Below are positions 26,629 through 35,574 of a stretch of 64,000 nt of DNA, piece after piece. Below the pieces are notes generated by a model. The model ran no database searches. It saw only the letters and a program-made list of their open reading frames with translations, and was not told the origin of the DNA. The DNA comes from SPJN01 sp965229935 (GTDB lineage: Bacteria > Pseudomonadota > Alphaproteobacteria > SPJN01), in the NCBI GenBank assembly GCA_965229935.1, contig CBDDKB010000002.1:1116001-1180000 (forward strand), read 5' to 3'. Numbering within the stretch: the first letter of the stretch is position 1; the number at the start of each line of letters is the position of its first letter. The translations under genes were made by a program, and so were the position numbers.

Positions 26629-26661
26629 CACCTTCACCGCACCTTCACCCTACCTTCACAC
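26629..26661. repeat. Three tandem 11-base repeats before the amidase promoter
   Basis: CACCTTCACCG, CACCTTCACCC and TACCTTCACAC follow each other without gaps. They end directly at the putative -35 element of the amidase promoter. An 11-base period placed on one face of the helix next to -35 is the layout of PhoB/OmpR-type response regulator sites; which regulator, if any, is unknown. Confidence 0.5.
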
Positions 26662-26689
26662 TTGCAGTCAGACAGATTTCGCATAGACT
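26662..26689 (+). promoter_or_regulatory. Putative sigma-70 promoter of the amidase gene
   Basis: TTGCAG and TAGACT are spaced by 16 bases and lie 28 bases before the start codon. The elements are moderate matches to consensus, fitting a promoter that needs an activator bound at the adjacent 11-base repeats. Confidence 0.4.
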
Positions 26690-26716
26690 TTGCCCCCTAA
26701 ACCAAGGGGGCGCGAT

Positions 26717-28147
26717 ATGAGTTTTGATGATTATGCAGATTATGACGGGCTGGGCCTTGCCCAACTGATTGCCAATAAAGACGTTTCCCCAAAGGAAGTT
26801 GTGGAAGCGGCGATAGAACGTATCGAAAGGCACAATCCTGCCCTGAACGCTGTTGTCTGGAAGGGGTTTGAAGACGCCCTTGAACAAGCAGAAGAGCCAT
26901 TGGGTGATGGCCCCTTTGCCGGGGTACCTTTTCTGATCAAGGATTTGGATGCTGCCGTTGGCGGTTGGCCCCGGTCTTCGGGTTCAAAATATATGATGGG
27001 CGAAGTCCCGGCTGAAGATAGCGAGCTTGTCGCCCGTTATCGCGAAGCAGGCGTCATTCTGATGGGGAAAACCAACACCCCGGAATTCGGCATCACAGGC
27101 ACAACTGAAAGCGCTGCACTTGGCCCCTGCCGCAATCCTTGGAATCCTGATCACAGCACCGGCGGTTCGTCAGGCGGATCAGCGGCTGCGGTCGCCTCCG
27201 GCATGGTGCCATTGGCCCACGCGTCTGACGGGTTGGGATCGATCCGCATTCCGGCTGCCTGCTGCGGATTGGTCGGGATGAAAACAACGCGGGACCGCAC
27301 CCCCCTTGCCCCAAACTATCGGGAGGCAAGTCATGGCTTCGTCGTGCAGCATGTGGTCAGTCGTTCCGTCCGCGATTCTGCAGCAATGCTTGATGCAACT
27401 GATTATGCGGACCCGACGCTGCCTTGGGCACGCCCCCGCAAGGCACGCCCCTTTATGCAGGAATTGCGCGTTGCGCCGGGCCCCCTAAAAATCGCGGTTT
27501 CAACAGCAACACCTGGTGGCAAGCCCGTTCACGAAGATGTCCAGAAAGTTTTTGACCGAACATGTAAATTGCTGGAGGCACAGGGCCATTGGGTTGAACC
27601 CTATGACCTTGAAATGGATTGGCGTAGCTTTTTCCGCCACCAAGCCATCAAATCAGGTGCCAATTTCCGTGCCGAAATGCTGCGCCGGATCGAGGCGAAG
27701 GGACGCGAACCAGAAGAGCATGAGCTTGAGCCACTGACATGGGCAAGCTTTAAGGGGGTTCAGGGTCTGCCCATTGAACTTGTCGCCGAAGCAACACGCG
27801 CCCTTGCGGATATGTCCGCAGAGATTTTGCGCAAACTGGGCAAATATGATGTCTATCTGACACCTGTCATGACAGAACCACCCGCCCCCATCGGCCATGT
27901 CGATCCTGTCAATCTTGAACCAAAGGAAGTGAACAAACGTCAGGGCCGCCTTTATCCCTATACCCCGCAATTCAACATCACTGGCCAACCGTCGCTGTCC
28001 CTACCCATGGGGATGAGTGCGAACGGTCTGCCTGTCGGGATGCAATTCACCGCCCGTTATGGCGATGAAGCAACCTTATTCCGCCTTGCAGCCCAGTTGG
28101 AGGAGGCAAATCCGTGGATTGGCCGCAGGCCCGCGCTATATGGGTAA
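26717..28147 (+). CDS. Amidase signature family hydrolase
   Basis: The 476-residue enzyme belongs to the amidase signature family, which hydrolyses amides with a Ser-cisSer-Lys triad. These residues are K75 (FLIKDLDAA), S151 (GGSSGGSAAAVA) and S175 (DGLGSIRIPAACCG). It lacks the GatB neighbour and the features of GatA, so it is more likely a catabolic amidase than the glutamyl-tRNA amidotransferase subunit; the substrate is unknown. The ATG at 26717 is preceded by AGGGGG. An unusual promoter region with three 11-base repeats lies upstream, and a hairpin separates it from trmFO. Confidence 0.92.
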   Translation: MSFDDYADYDGLGLAQLIANKDVSPKEVVEAAIERIERHNPALNAVVWKGFEDALEQAEEPLGDGPFAGVPFLIKDLDAAVGGWPRSSGSKYMMGEVPAEDSELVARYREAGVILMGKTNTPEFGITGTTESAALGPCRNPWNPDHSTGGSSGGSAAAVASGMVPLAHASDGLGSIRIPAACCGLVGMKTTRDRTPLAPNYREASHGFVVQHVVSRSVRDSAAMLDATDYADPTLPWARPRKARPFMQELRVAPGPLKIAVSTATPGGKPVHEDVQKVFDRTCKLLEAQGHWVEPYDLEMDWRSFFRHQAIKSGANFRAEMLRRIEAKGREPEEHELEPLTWASFKGVQGLPIELVAEATRALADMSAEILRKLGKYDVYLTPVMTEPPAPIGHVDPVNLEPKEVNKRQGRLYPYTPQFNITGQPSLSLPMGMSANGLPVGMQFTARYGDEATLFRLAAQLEEANPWIGRRPALYG

Positions 28148-28152
28148 TTGAC

Positions 28153-28176
28153 GGTTTGGCATTTTCCTGCCAAACC
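28153..28176 (+). other. Strong hairpin between amidase stop and trmFO start
   Basis: GGTTTGGCA-TTTTCC-TGCCAAACC is a perfect nine-pair stem with a six-base loop, five bases after the amidase stop and seven bases before the trmFO start. There is no T-tract, so it may be an mRNA stability or translation-control element rather than a terminator. Confidence 0.6.
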
Positions 28177-28183
28177 CGCGCGC

Positions 28184-29581
28184 ATGAGTGAGTTGAAACC
28201 AGTTCATATAATCGGTGGCGGCATGGCAGGCAGCGAGGCTGCGTGGTCACTGCTGCGCGCTGGCGTGCCCGTGATCATGCACGAAATGCGCCCCACCACC
28301 GGCACCTTTGCCCACAAAACAGGCGGCTTGGCGGAGCTTGTCTGCTCCAACTCCTTCCGGTCTGACGATCATGAGGCAAATGCCGTAGGCGTTTTGCATC
28401 AGGAAATGCGCCTTGGCGGCGGCCTGATAATGGAGGCGGCTGACAAGCATCAGGTGCCAGCAGGCTCAGCGCTCGCAGTTGACCGTGATCATTTCTCCCA
28501 AATGATTGAAGACCGTTTGATGGCCCACCCGCAATTCACATTGGAACGTGGTGAGGTTACAGGCCTGCCGCCCGCCGATTGGGGCCAATGCCTGATTGCA
28601 ACCGGGCCGCTGACATCGCCCGCGATTGCAGAGGCGATCCGGGCAGAGACAGGCGAAGACGCGCTGGCCTTTTTCGATGCCATTGCCCCCATCGTCCATA
28701 CCCATTCCATCAATCGGGATATCGTCTGGGCGCAATCGCGCTATGACAAGCCGGGCCCCGGCGGCACGGGCAAGGATTATCTAAACTGCCCGATGGATGA
28801 AGACCAGTATAACGCATTTTATGATGCACTAATGGCCGGCGATAAGACCGAATTCAAAGATTGGGAAAAAGACACGCCCTATTTTGAAGCCTGCCTCCCG
28901 ATTGAGGTGATGGCAGAACGGGGCCGGGATACCCTGCGCTTTGGCCCGATGAAGCCTGTTGGCCTGACCGATCCCCGCACTGGTGAATCGCCCCATGCGG
29001 TTGTGCAGTTACGGCAGGACAATGCAAGCGGGACCCTATTTAACCTTGTTGGCTTTCAAACCAAGCTGAAACATGGCGCGCAGACAGACATTTTCCGCAT
29101 GATCCCCGGATTGGAAGAGGCTGAATTCGCCCGTCTTGGCGGCATTCATCGCAACACTTTCATCAATAGCCCGACCCTGCTTGATGAGCAGATGCGGTTG
29201 AAGTCCATGCCCCATATCCGCTTTGCCGGACAGGTAACGGGTGTAGAAGGCTATGTCGAATCTGCTGCGATGGGTGGGCTTGCCGGACGGTTGATGGCTG
29301 CCGAAGCTAAGGGGCAGATGATCACACCGCCGCCGCCCACAACGGCACATGGCGCTTTGGTTGCCCATATTACTGGCGCGGCAGATGCCAAGCATTTTCA
29401 GCCAATGAATGTCAATTTCGGCCTCATGACCCCGATGGAAGCGCCGCGCAAGGATGCAGAAGGCAATCGCATTCGCGGCAAGGCACGTGGGCTCGCCAAA
29501 AAGAAGTTGATGGCTGCAAAAGCGCTTGATGAGTATCAAGGCTGGCTTGTTGGCAATAATCAGCTAGAGCCTGCCGCTTAA
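28184..29581 (+). CDS. trmFO: Methylenetetrahydrofolate-tRNA-(uracil-5-)-methyltransferase
   Basis: TrmFO methylates uridine-54 in the T loop of tRNAs with methylenetetrahydrofolate and FAD. The 465-residue protein has the N-terminal FAD motif HIIGGGMAGSEAAW, MHEMRP, the LVCSNSFRSD block, and FAGQVTGVEGYVESAAMGGLAGR near residue 350. The start at 28184 places the FAD motif at residue 8, as in the family; the longer in-frame TTG-type extension would read through a hairpin. Its end overlaps the NDUFAF6-like gene on the other strand by 18 bases. Confidence 0.96.
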   Translation: MSELKPVHIIGGGMAGSEAAWSLLRAGVPVIMHEMRPTTGTFAHKTGGLAELVCSNSFRSDDHEANAVGVLHQEMRLGGGLIMEAADKHQVPAGSALAVDRDHFSQMIEDRLMAHPQFTLERGEVTGLPPADWGQCLIATGPLTSPAIAEAIRAETGEDALAFFDAIAPIVHTHSINRDIVWAQSRYDKPGPGGTGKDYLNCPMDEDQYNAFYDALMAGDKTEFKDWEKDTPYFEACLPIEVMAERGRDTLRFGPMKPVGLTDPRTGESPHAVVQLRQDNASGTLFNLVGFQTKLKHGAQTDIFRMIPGLEEAEFARLGGIHRNTFINSPTLLDEQMRLKSMPHIRFAGQVTGVEGYVESAAMGGLAGRLMAAEAKGQMITPPPPTTAHGALVAHITGAADAKHFQPMNVNFGLMTPMEAPRKDAEGNRIRGKARGLAKKKLMAAKALDEYQGWLVGNNQLEPAA

Positions 29582-30319
29582 ATTCGCCCACATCATGCGG
29601 GACAGTTTTGCAAGGTCAGACATGTCCGGTCTATCAGCCGCAATGGCTTTCAAGCGGCCCTTGATCAGCGCTGCAGGCAGATAGGCGGCGCGGCCCTGTT
29701 TGGGCAGCTTTATCCCCTTAACCTCTGTCAAAATATGGGCTGCCAATTCATCTGCTGAAATATTGGCCGGTATGAAAGTCTGATTGCGTGCCTTGTGATA
29801 AGGCGCTGCCAACAAAAGCCCGGTTAGCCCATAGGCCCGCCCGAATGGGCCGCTTGGCTCATCTCCGCCTTCCGCTCCGCAAATTTTTGCGGCCAAGGCC
29901 ATAAGCCCGGATGAAGTTGCCTCAACATAGTTTATCAGCGCCTTATGATCAGCCATCGGCTCATCATAAAGATCAAAACGGCGTGCCTCTATCAGGGCAT
30001 CGAACGGTGCGCGGGGCAAGTGATAGGTTCTGATCGCTGCACCCATGGCCTCAGCCACCGGATGTTTTCGGATCGGCTGATCGTTATAGATTTGATCCAG
30101 CACTTCGACCCACCATTGCAGGCGAATTTCGCCGATCATCGGTTCCGACACCGCTTCACGGGCCCGGGCGACCTCGCCATTAAAGGCATAAAGCGCCATA
30201 AGCGCGGGTTGCACCTGCCCACGGGCAAACAGGGCCGAACGAAATCGGTCCTGATCCACACGTTTGGCCCAATCGTAAATTGGTTTGATACTATTATTGT
30301 CTTGGGGCCGTTCTGCCAT
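29564..30319 (-). CDS. Squalene/phytoene synthase-like protein, NDUFAF6 type
   Basis: About 251 residues with the fold of head-to-head prenyl synthases: FALMALYAFN-like segment ALMALYAFNGEVAR, IGEIRLQWWVEVLDQIY, and FGRAYGLTGLLLAAPYHKARNQTFIP. The two aspartate-rich DxxxD motifs that bind prenyl diphosphate are not present where expected (the first region reads GEVARAREAVSE), so it is probably not a synthase. It resembles NDUFAF6, a complex I assembly factor. The start is uncertain: ATG at 30319 fits, with in-frame alternatives at 30325 and 30424. The 3' end overlaps trmFO. Confidence 0.82.
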   Translation of the reverse strand: MAERPQDNNSIKPIYDWAKRVDQDRFRSALFARGQVQPALMALYAFNGEVARAREAVSEPMIGEIRLQWWVEVLDQIYNDQPIRKHPVAEAMGAAIRTYHLPRAPFDALIEARRFDLYDEPMADHKALINYVEATSSGLMALAAKICGAEGGDEPSGPFGRAYGLTGLLLAAPYHKARNQTFIPANISADELAAHILTEVKGIKLPKQGRAAYLPAALIKGRLKAIAADRPDMSDLAKLSRMMWANLSGRL

Positions 30320-30535
30320 GACCATCCAGATGAAGAATTTAGGGTAAATCCGCTTTTTCACTTCACTTTTAGACCGTGATGCGTAGGATCGCCAGCGTTT
30401 CGATAGTTTATCGGGGGGTGACATAACCGTCCCCCAACATGGTCTTTGGGCCACATTCTATGCTAAAACCCGAATCAGGTCGCCATTCAACCGAATAGCG
30501 ACTGGGCATTTGGGCAACTCGTAAGGGGAATTGAG

Positions 30536-31120
30536 ATGGCAGCTATTCTGTCTAGCATTCGCAACACAGTGATCGTGGGCACACTGATCGCTATTTTGAT
30601 GTTCTTGCACGCTTTCTTTGCAGATGGCGGCACCTATGGCACAGCATTCTGGGCCTTCACATTCCGCTGGTTGCATGTCCTGTCAGGGATTATGTGGATC
30701 GGCCTTCTATATTACTTCAACTTTGTGCAAATCCCGAATATGCCGAATATTCCGGATGAGCAGAAGCCGGCAATCGGCAAGGTCATTGCACCTGCCGCTT
30801 TGTTCTGGTTCCGCTGGGGCGCAATGGCAACAATCATCACCGGCCTGATCTTGGCAACTATCAATGGCTATGTCGTTGATATGCTGACATTCGGTGGCGG
30901 CAATGTTGCTCTGTCAGTTGGCATGTGGTTCGGCATTATCATGTGGTTTAACGTTTGGTTCGTTATCTGGCCGAACCAGAAACGTGCCCTTGGCATTGTT
31001 GAAGCCGACGCCGACACAAAGGCAAAATCAGCCCGCACCGCAATGCTGTTCAGCCGTACCAATACGATGCTGTCCATTCCAATGTTGATGGGTATGATTG
31101 CAGGTCAGAACGCTTTCTAA
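30536..31120 (+). CDS. PuuD-like urate hydroxylase N-terminal domain membrane protein
   Basis: A 194-residue membrane protein with about four hydrophobic segments (near 12-28, 40-62, 90-108, 125-145). It resembles the membrane part of PuuD, with FRWLHVLSGIMWIGLLYYFNFVQIP, WFRWGAMATIITGLI, MWFNVWFVIWPNQKRALG and SRTNTMLSIPMLMGM. Full PuuD has a C-terminal cytochrome c domain and oxidises urate; that domain is missing here and no purine genes are nearby. Urate oxidation is therefore not supported, and a haem-binding or structural role is possible. It ends at a good terminator. Confidence 0.8.
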   Translation: MAAILSSIRNTVIVGTLIAILMFLHAFFADGGTYGTAFWAFTFRWLHVLSGIMWIGLLYYFNFVQIPNMPNIPDEQKPAIGKVIAPAALFWFRWGAMATIITGLILATINGYVVDMLTFGGGNVALSVGMWFGIIMWFNVWFVIWPNQKRALGIVEADADTKAKSARTAMLFSRTNTMLSIPMLMGMIAGQNAF

Positions 31121-31142
31121 ACTGACTGACAGATACAAGTTT

Positions 31143-31175
31143 AAGGCCGCTCCTTACCCGGGCGGCCTTTTCTTT
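31143..31175 (+). terminator. Rho-independent terminator after the PuuD-like gene
   Basis: AAGGCCGC and GCGGCCTT form a perfect eight-pair stem around an 11-base loop, followed by TTTTCTTTT. It lies between two convergent genes. Confidence 0.88.
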
Positions 31176-31178
31176 TGC

Positions 31179-31559
31179 CTAAACGGCAATCAGTGCAGCA
31201 AAGACACGGCGGCCTTCTTCTATCAGCACATTAAAGGTACGGCAGGCGGCACCAGTGTCCATCACTTCGACGTGAATGTCTTCAGCCTCAAGCGCCAAAC
31301 GAACCTCGCGCGGGAGGGGTTGATTGGACTTGCCAACCCCCAATAATAGAATATCAATCGCCTGCTTTTGCTCTACCACAGGAATGAAGTCATTGGAGGT
31401 CAGCGCGCTGACACTATCAACAGGCCAATTCTGCGGCCCATCAGGCAACAAAAGCAGCGAACCTGTATAGACCATATCAGTACCAAGCCTGAATTGGCCG
31501 GGACCATACCCCGTCAGAATAAGCTGATCCGCCTTGGCCCTAACCTCTTTCATATCCAT
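31179..31559 (-). CDS. Mth938-like domain protein (DUF498)
   Basis: A 126-residue soluble protein of the Mth938/NDUFAF3-like family: GPGQFRLGTDMVYTGSLLLLPDG, a middle ILLLGVGKSNQPLPREVRLALE, and MDTGAACRTFNVLIEEGRRVFAALI. The eukaryotic relative NDUFAF3 is a complex I assembly factor. In Alphaproteobacteria the gene follows secDF, as here (30 bases after secF). Note that an NDUFAF6-like gene lies only 1 kb away. AAAGGA precedes the ATG. Confidence 0.9.
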   Translation of the reverse strand: MDMKEVRAKADQLILTGYGPGQFRLGTDMVYTGSLLLLPDGPQNWPVDSVSALTSNDFIPVVEQKQAIDILLLGVGKSNQPLPREVRLALEAEDIHVEVMDTGAACRTFNVLIEEGRRVFAALIAV

Positions 31560-31588
31560 CAGGATTGTCCTTTTAAAGGATTAAGGGC

Positions 31589-32518
31589 TTAGGGCCGCGC
31601 TTCCGCAGATGCCTTTGACCAGTCGCGCTTAACACCGATGGCCAACAAGATCGGTGACGCAACAAAGATTGAGGAATATGTCCCAACCAGCACGCCCCAG
31701 ATCATAGCAAAGGTAAAGCCACGGATCACTTCCCCACCAAATGTATAAAGCGCGATCAACGCCAGCAATGTAGTGACAGAGGTCATCATGGTACGCGCAA
31801 GCGTATCGTTCAATGACAGATCCAACAATTCATCAAGCGGCTTCTTCTTATACTTGCGCAGGTTCTCACGCACGCGGTCATAAACAACCACAGTATCGTT
31901 CAGCGAATAGCCGACGATCGTCAAAATGGCGGCGATGATCGAAAGATTGAACTCAAGCCCCAATCCGGCAAACACGCCGATTGTCAGCACTACGTCATGC
32001 ACAAGGGCGACGACCGCCCCGACCGAGAATTGCCATTCAAAGCGCAACCAAATGTAAAACAGAACCGCAATCACGGCCAAAATAATCGCAAGGGCCCCTG
32101 CCTCAATCAATTCGCCAGAAACTTTGGGGCCAACAACTTCAACACGACGATAGGAGATGCCTTCAAAATTTGTATCAAGGGCGCCCTTCACCAAATCAAC
32201 AACTGATTGCTGAACCTCGTCTCCGCCTTCTTGTTGCTCCACACGGATCAACACATCATTGGCAGCGCCGAATTCCTGAATTTGAACATCGCCAAGCCCA
32301 AGTTCGTTCAACACGCCGCGCATCGCAGCAATATCAGCCGGGCCTTCTGTTCCAACTTCGATAAGCGTGCCGCCCTGAAAATCGATCCCGTAATTCAGCC
32401 CACGGCCAAAGAACAGGGCTATCGACGCGATGATGGCAACGAATGAAACAATATAAGCGATCTTGCGAAGACCGATAAAACCGACATGAGTGTCTTGGGG
32501 TACCAGACGAAGACGCAT
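31589..32518 (-). CDS. secF: Protein translocase subunit SecF
   Basis: SecF works with SecD to pull exported proteins across the inner membrane using the proton gradient. The 309-residue protein has six expected membrane segments, GLNYGIDFQGGTLIEV in the first periplasmic domain, IGYSLNDTVVVYDRVREN (here VGYSLNDTVVVYDRVREN), and SLNDTLARTMMTSVTTLLA. The gene follows secD after 13 bases in the yajC-secD-secF operon. Confidence 0.97.
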   Translation of the reverse strand: MRLRLVPQDTHVGFIGLRKIAYIVSFVAIIASIALFFGRGLNYGIDFQGGTLIEVGTEGPADIAAMRGVLNELGLGDVQIQEFGAANDVLIRVEQQEGGDEVQQSVVDLVKGALDTNFEGISYRRVEVVGPKVSGELIEAGALAIILAVIAVLFYIWLRFEWQFSVGAVVALVHDVVLTIGVFAGLGLEFNLSIIAAILTIVGYSLNDTVVVYDRVRENLRKYKKKPLDELLDLSLNDTLARTMMTSVTTLLALIALYTFGGEVIRGFTFAMIWGVLVGTYSSIFVASPILLAIGVKRDWSKASAEARP

Positions 32519-32531
32519 GATCCGGCCCTCC

Positions 32532-34142
32532 CTATATAACCAGCGCCGTCGAACGACGACGTTTGGCCCAGATTGATACGAAAAGGCGTGTCACGGTAAA
32601 GGCTGTGAACACACTGGTCACCACACCGATCGCCAAAGTAACTGAAAAGCCCTTAACCGGGCCTGACCCAATCGCAAACAAAATGCCTGCCGCGATAAAG
32701 GTCGTGATATTAGCATCCAAAATCGTGCCAAGCGCGCGGGAATAGCCTGTTTCAATAGCGTTAAGCGCGGTTTTACCTGCCTTCAACTCCTCCCTGATAC
32801 GTTCAAAGATCAGCACATTGGCATCAACGGCCATACCAATCGTCAACACGATCCCGGCAATACCAGGCAGGGTAAGCGTCGCCTGAAACAAGCTAAGCAC
32901 GCCCAGGATCAGGAACAGGTTACCGATCAGGGCGACGTTGGCAAACAGGCCAACCGGACCATAAGAAAGCCCCATAAACACCAGCACAGCCATAAGTGCG
33001 ATGATAAAGGCAATCTCACCAGCCGCAACAGAGTCAGCGCCAAGTTCAGGGCCAACCGTCCGTTCTTCCAATATCGTCAGCGGCGCGGGCAAGGCACCGG
33101 CACGCAGCACCAGTGCCAAATCATTTGCACCCTCAACCGTAAAGTTCCCTGTGATCTGGCCAGATCCACCCAAAATTGGTTCCTGAATTACGGGGGCAGA
33201 AATCACCTTATTGTCGAGCACGATGGCAAAGGGGCGGCCCACATTTGCCTTTGTCGCGCGGGCAAAACGCTGCGCGCCTGCTGAATCAAAGCGGAACAAC
33301 ACGGCAGGGCGACCATTTTGGTCAAAGCCCGGCTGGGCATCGACCAGATTTTCACCGGCCACCAGCACCTGTTTTTTGACTGCATAAGGCACATCAGGAT
33401 TGGCATCATCCGGCAGAATATCGACCGTTGACCGGACCCGCCCTGCCCGCAAGTCTGCTTGCGAGACGGTGTGGTCAACCATGCGGAAGGACAGTTTTGC
33501 GGTTTTACCCAAAATGTCCTTAATCCGCTCCGGATCATCAATGCCGGGCAATTGCACCAAAATGCGATCATCACCCTGACGCTGAATGGTCGGCTCGTTC
33601 GTGCCGAACTCATCCACACGGCGACGCACAATTTCAATTGATTGGCCAACCGCAGACCGGACCATCTGGTCCTTGGCATTGTCTGAGAATGTGAGCGTAA
33701 TCGTGTCGGCACCAACCTCTTCGATCAGAACATCCGGTTCTGTGGCAGCACCTGAAAACAGACCGCCGCTGAATTGTTGTGCCAAGGGGCGCAAAGCAGC
33801 CTTTGCCTTATCCATATCGGCTGCATTGCCAAGCCGGATCGACACTACATCGCCGACGATCCCCGCCTGATGGCGGATCCTGTTTTCGGCACCAAACAAT
33901 AAGGGGCGCACATCACCACGCAGGCTTTCCAGCCGTTCCGCCACAACAGCCGCAACCTCAACCTCCAGCAACAGGTGTGAGCCACCTTGCAAATCAAGGC
34001 CGAGATTGACCTGCTTGTGAGGCATAAAGTCTGGCAGGCTGGCACGTTGGTCAGCGGTTAGAAAATTGGGCAGGGCCCAGATGATGCCGGCGAGCAATGT
34101 CACGGCGATCAGGGCTATTTTCCATCGGGCGAAATAAAGCAT
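32532..34142 (-). CDS. secD: Protein translocase subunit SecD
   Basis: A 536-residue partner of SecF with a first membrane helix (IALIAVTLLAGIIWALP), a large periplasmic region carrying LGLDLQGGSHLLLEV and the RRVDEFGTNEPTIQRQG block, and five C-terminal helices including GMAVDANVLIFERIREEL, which has the conserved proton-path aspartate. It lies 51 bases after yajC. Confidence 0.97.
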   Translation of the reverse strand: MLYFARWKIALIAVTLLAGIIWALPNFLTADQRASLPDFMPHKQVNLGLDLQGGSHLLLEVEVAAVVAERLESLRGDVRPLLFGAENRIRHQAGIVGDVVSIRLGNAADMDKAKAALRPLAQQFSGGLFSGAATEPDVLIEEVGADTITLTFSDNAKDQMVRSAVGQSIEIVRRRVDEFGTNEPTIQRQGDDRILVQLPGIDDPERIKDILGKTAKLSFRMVDHTVSQADLRAGRVRSTVDILPDDANPDVPYAVKKQVLVAGENLVDAQPGFDQNGRPAVLFRFDSAGAQRFARATKANVGRPFAIVLDNKVISAPVIQEPILGGSGQITGNFTVEGANDLALVLRAGALPAPLTILEERTVGPELGADSVAAGEIAFIIALMAVLVFMGLSYGPVGLFANVALIGNLFLILGVLSLFQATLTLPGIAGIVLTIGMAVDANVLIFERIREELKAGKTALNAIETGYSRALGTILDANITTFIAAGILFAIGSGPVKGFSVTLAIGVVTSVFTAFTVTRLFVSIWAKRRRSTALVI

Positions 34143-34193
34143 AGGGACCGGATTGTAGCGGGAAAAATTCTGGTGACTGAAGGATTTGCCCGA

Positions 34194-34520
34194 TTAGTCG
34201 GCGGCAGGCTCAGTCTTGCTGCGCACGGCTGAAATCGTGCCGCGCAATACGCGTACTTTCACACCCTCGGCAATTTCCAGATCGATTTCTTCGTCATCAA
34301 TCACTTTCGCGACTTTACCAACGATGCCGCCCTGTGTGACGACCTGATCGCCACGGCGCAATGCTGAGACCATAGCCTGATGTTCCTTGGCGCGTTTCTG
34401 CTGCGGACGGATCAACAGGAAGTAAAAAATCACACCAATAAAAATCAGCGGGGCAAAGCTTGTCAGAATATCGCCAGTACCAGCACCGGCGGCCTGTGCG
34501 TAAGCGGGGGTAATAAACAT
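34194..34520 (-). CDS. yajC: Preprotein translocase subunit YajC
   Basis: A 108-residue single-pass membrane protein linked to SecDF. It has one helix (LIFIGVIFYFLLIRPQQKRAKEH near residues 28-46) followed by the small basic domain with GDQVVTQGGIVGKVAKV. It is the first gene of the yajC-secD-secF unit and is divergent from the AAA ATPase gene, with about 170 bases between the start codons. Confidence 0.96.
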   Translation of the reverse strand: MFITPAYAQAAGAGTGDILTSFAPLIFIGVIFYFLLIRPQQKRAKEHQAMVSALRRGDQVVTQGGIVGKVAKVIDDEEIDLEIAEGVKVRVLRGTISAVRSKTEPAAD

Positions 34521-34693
34521 AAAACACTCCAGATTCGGAAGAATTGGTAGAAATTGCGGCGACTATACCTACCCTGCCCCCTAATGCAAAGCACACTTAT
34601 GGGACAGAACTGGGCCTGTTTGTCGCCTTTCTGATGGCCCATGGGGCCAAGCCAACTCTTGTAAGGCAGTTTCACCTAGTGATATGGGAAGAT

Positions 34694-35563
34694 ATGACCA
34701 AAAATTCAAATAGTTCTGACGAAAAAACGCTGCAACGCATCGCCGATGCGCTGGACCGGATTGCGCCCCCTGCCCCTGAAGCTGCCAGCATCGATCCTGC
34801 TATTACGGCCTATGTCTGGCATGCCCATTTGGGCCTGACACCGGTTCCGTCTGTTTCAGCGGTCCCGCTGGCCATTTTACAAGGCATTGACCAGCAAAAG
34901 GAAATTTTGCTGCGCAACACTGAACAGTTCGCAAAGGGGTTCAGCGCCAATAATGCCCTGTTATGGGGCGCGCGGGGGATGGGCAAAAGCTCGCTCGTCA
35001 AGGCCATTCACGGCGCCCTGACAGGCACTTACAAGGACTTGCTGCTGGTTGAAATCCTGCGTGAAGACTTAGGCAGCCTGCCAAATTTGCTGGCACTTCT
35101 GCGCAGCCAAGCGGACAAACGCTTCATCCTATATTGTGACGATCTTAGCTTCGATCATGATGATGCGAGCTATAAGTCACTGAAAGCCGTGCTTGAGGGC
35201 GGCTTGGAAGGCAGACCCCGCAATGTTCTGTTCTATGCGACATCAAACAGACGGCATTTGATGCCGCGCCACATGATGGAGAATGAGCGGACAAGCGGCA
35301 TTAACCCGTCTGAGGCTGTGGAGGAGAAAGTCTCCCTCTCCGACCGGTTTGGGCTATGGCTCGGCTTTCACACCTGCACGCAGGATGACTTTTTTGCGAT
35401 GCTCGACGCTTATGTTGCACAATTTAAGTTGGACATCACGCAGGACGATTTGCGCGCCCGGGCCATTGAATGGTCTATGACGCGCGGATCACGCTCAGGC
35501 CGTGTGGCGTGGCAATTCATTCAGGATTTGGCTGGGGAATTGGGACAGCCAATTTCTATCTAG
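34694..35563 (+). CDS. DUF815 family AAA-type ATPase
   Basis: A 289-residue P-loop ATPase. Walker A is GARGMGKSS at residues 92-100; Walker B is FILYCDDLSFD; NVLFYATSNRRHLMPRHM is the sensor region and LSDRFGLWLGFH follows, all diagnostic of DUF815. The cellular role is not established. The start at 34694 follows GGGAAG; a longer in-frame start at 34544 would run back into the yajC leader. Its position between yajC and the LytM gene is conserved in Alphaproteobacteria. It converges on the LytM gene with 11 bases between stops. Confidence 0.9.
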   Translation: MTKNSNSSDEKTLQRIADALDRIAPPAPEAASIDPAITAYVWHAHLGLTPVPSVSAVPLAILQGIDQQKEILLRNTEQFAKGFSANNALLWGARGMGKSSLVKAIHGALTGTYKDLLLVEILREDLGSLPNLLALLRSQADKRFILYCDDLSFDHDDASYKSLKAVLEGGLEGRPRNVLFYATSNRRHLMPRHMMENERTSGINPSEAVEEKVSLSDRFGLWLGFHTCTQDDFFAMLDAYVAQFKLDITQDDLRARAIEWSMTRGSRSGRVAWQFIQDLAGELGQPISI

Positions 35564-35574
35564 CATCCAGCCAG

